DNA of 42,979 bases from Clostridiaceae bacterium (GTDB taxonomy: Bacteria > Bacillota > Clostridia > DSM-8532), in NCBI GenBank assembly GCA_012728095.1, contig JAAYFU010000032.1, positions 1 through 42,979 of the forward strand. Reading direction: 5' to 3'. Below are positions 42,809-42,979 of this stretch, piece by piece. Under the pieces are notes generated by a model. The model was not told the DNA's origin, did not search any database, and was given only the letters and a program-made list of their open reading frames with translations. How positions within the stretch are numbered: the first letter of the stretch is position 1; each line of letters opens with the position of its first letter. A program made the position numbers and the translations under genes.

Positions 42809-42838
42809 ATTATATTCTGAAAAGACAACATATGTCAA
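42809..42838 (-). promoter_or_regulatory. Sigma-A promoter of the ileS T-box leader
   Basis: -35 TTGACA (42838-42833), 18-base spacer, -10 TATAAT (42814-42809). The start should be near 42802, so the leader is about 380 bases. Confidence 0.85.
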
Positions 42839-42853
42839 GGCTTGATTCCTCCA

Positions 42854-42979
42854 TCAATGCGTGCCGGTGCCAATAAAGTCGTCAGTGGCACGGCGGTCTG
42901 CGTAATACGCGACTACATCTCCCGTTATTAGCTGCCAGCCGCCCTGATTGATATCATAGCCTTCCAGCGCCCAGCCGTC
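42854..42979 (-). CDS. C-terminal end of an unrecognised protein (cut by window edge)
   Basis: The last 41 codons of a minus-strand gene: DGWALEGYDINQGGWQLITG, then DVVAYYADRRATDDFIG and a TGA at 42856-42854. The aromatic and Gly-rich end suggests a soluble beta-rich domain. I do not recognise the family. It ends about 16 bases before the -35 box of the ileS promoter, with no terminator between. Confidence 0.6.
   Translation of the reverse strand, partial: DGWALEGYDINQGGWQLITGDVVAYYADRRATDDFIGTGTH

Noticed and set aside
1..42979. CRISPR arrays, rRNA or tRNA genes
   Set aside because: No regularly spaced repeats, rRNA core sequences or cloverleaf sequences with the GTTCRANYC arm were noticed by eye.

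Overview
This is a low-GC, spore-forming Clostridia chromosome segment. The evidence is an NADH/ferredoxin-type trimeric [FeFe]-hydrogenase operon under a Rex-type operator, glycogen metabolism genes, a Spo0E-type phosphatase, an ileS T-box leader, a terminator-adjacent group II intron remnant and strong AGGAGG ribosome-binding sites. The order and sequence of the hydrogenase operon resemble what I remember of Acetivibrio (Clostridium) thermocellum and its relatives. The genus assignment is an inference from memory, not a search result. No rRNA, tRNA or CRISPR array was seen.

Layout. 1-1550: the 5' part of asnS and an AEC-family permease. 1661-6657 (minus): hydrogenase operon hydC - HATPase - hndB-like - hydB - hydA, with a sigma-A promoter overlapped by two Rex-like sites. 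6989-11082 (minus): gliding-type (Gld) ABC transporter with a DUF4340 protein. 11251-15267: fabI, a spo0E-like small gene, an Lrp/AsnC regulator with its aminotransferase, a DivIVA-like protein and trxA. 15635-23986: glycogen genes (glgP, glgA and a small CBM25-like protein) around an S11 D,D-carboxypeptidase homologue that lacks all three catalytic motifs, prfB with programmed frameshift, and several very small genes. 24060-25310: debris of mobile elements, including a 3'-truncated group II intron.

25422-36221 is the most interesting region, an accessory catabolic cluster. One arm (minus) runs ridA - tnaA - FAD/NAD oxidoreductase - molybdopterin oxidoreductase - 4Fe-4S electron-transfer subunit - NhaC-type antiporter - UbiD-family decarboxylase. 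The divergent arm (plus) runs a YheO/DauR-type regulator - ubiX (prenyl-FMN synthesis) - lpdD-like prenyl-FMN chaperone. The minus promoter has a perfect 7-3-7 palindrome in its spacer. The combination suggests that tryptophan (or a related aromatic amino acid) is cleaved by a PLP lyase, that RidA clears 2-aminoacrylate, and that the aromatic product is (de)carboxylated and oxidised or reduced by the UbiD and molybdenum enzymes. The substrate is not proven by the sequence.

36263-39328: three tandem, translationally coupled M42 metallo-aminopeptidases behind a promoter carrying its own inverted repeat. 39659-42853: ileS with a T-box leader and strong promoter. 42854-42979: the C-terminus of an unrecognised gene.
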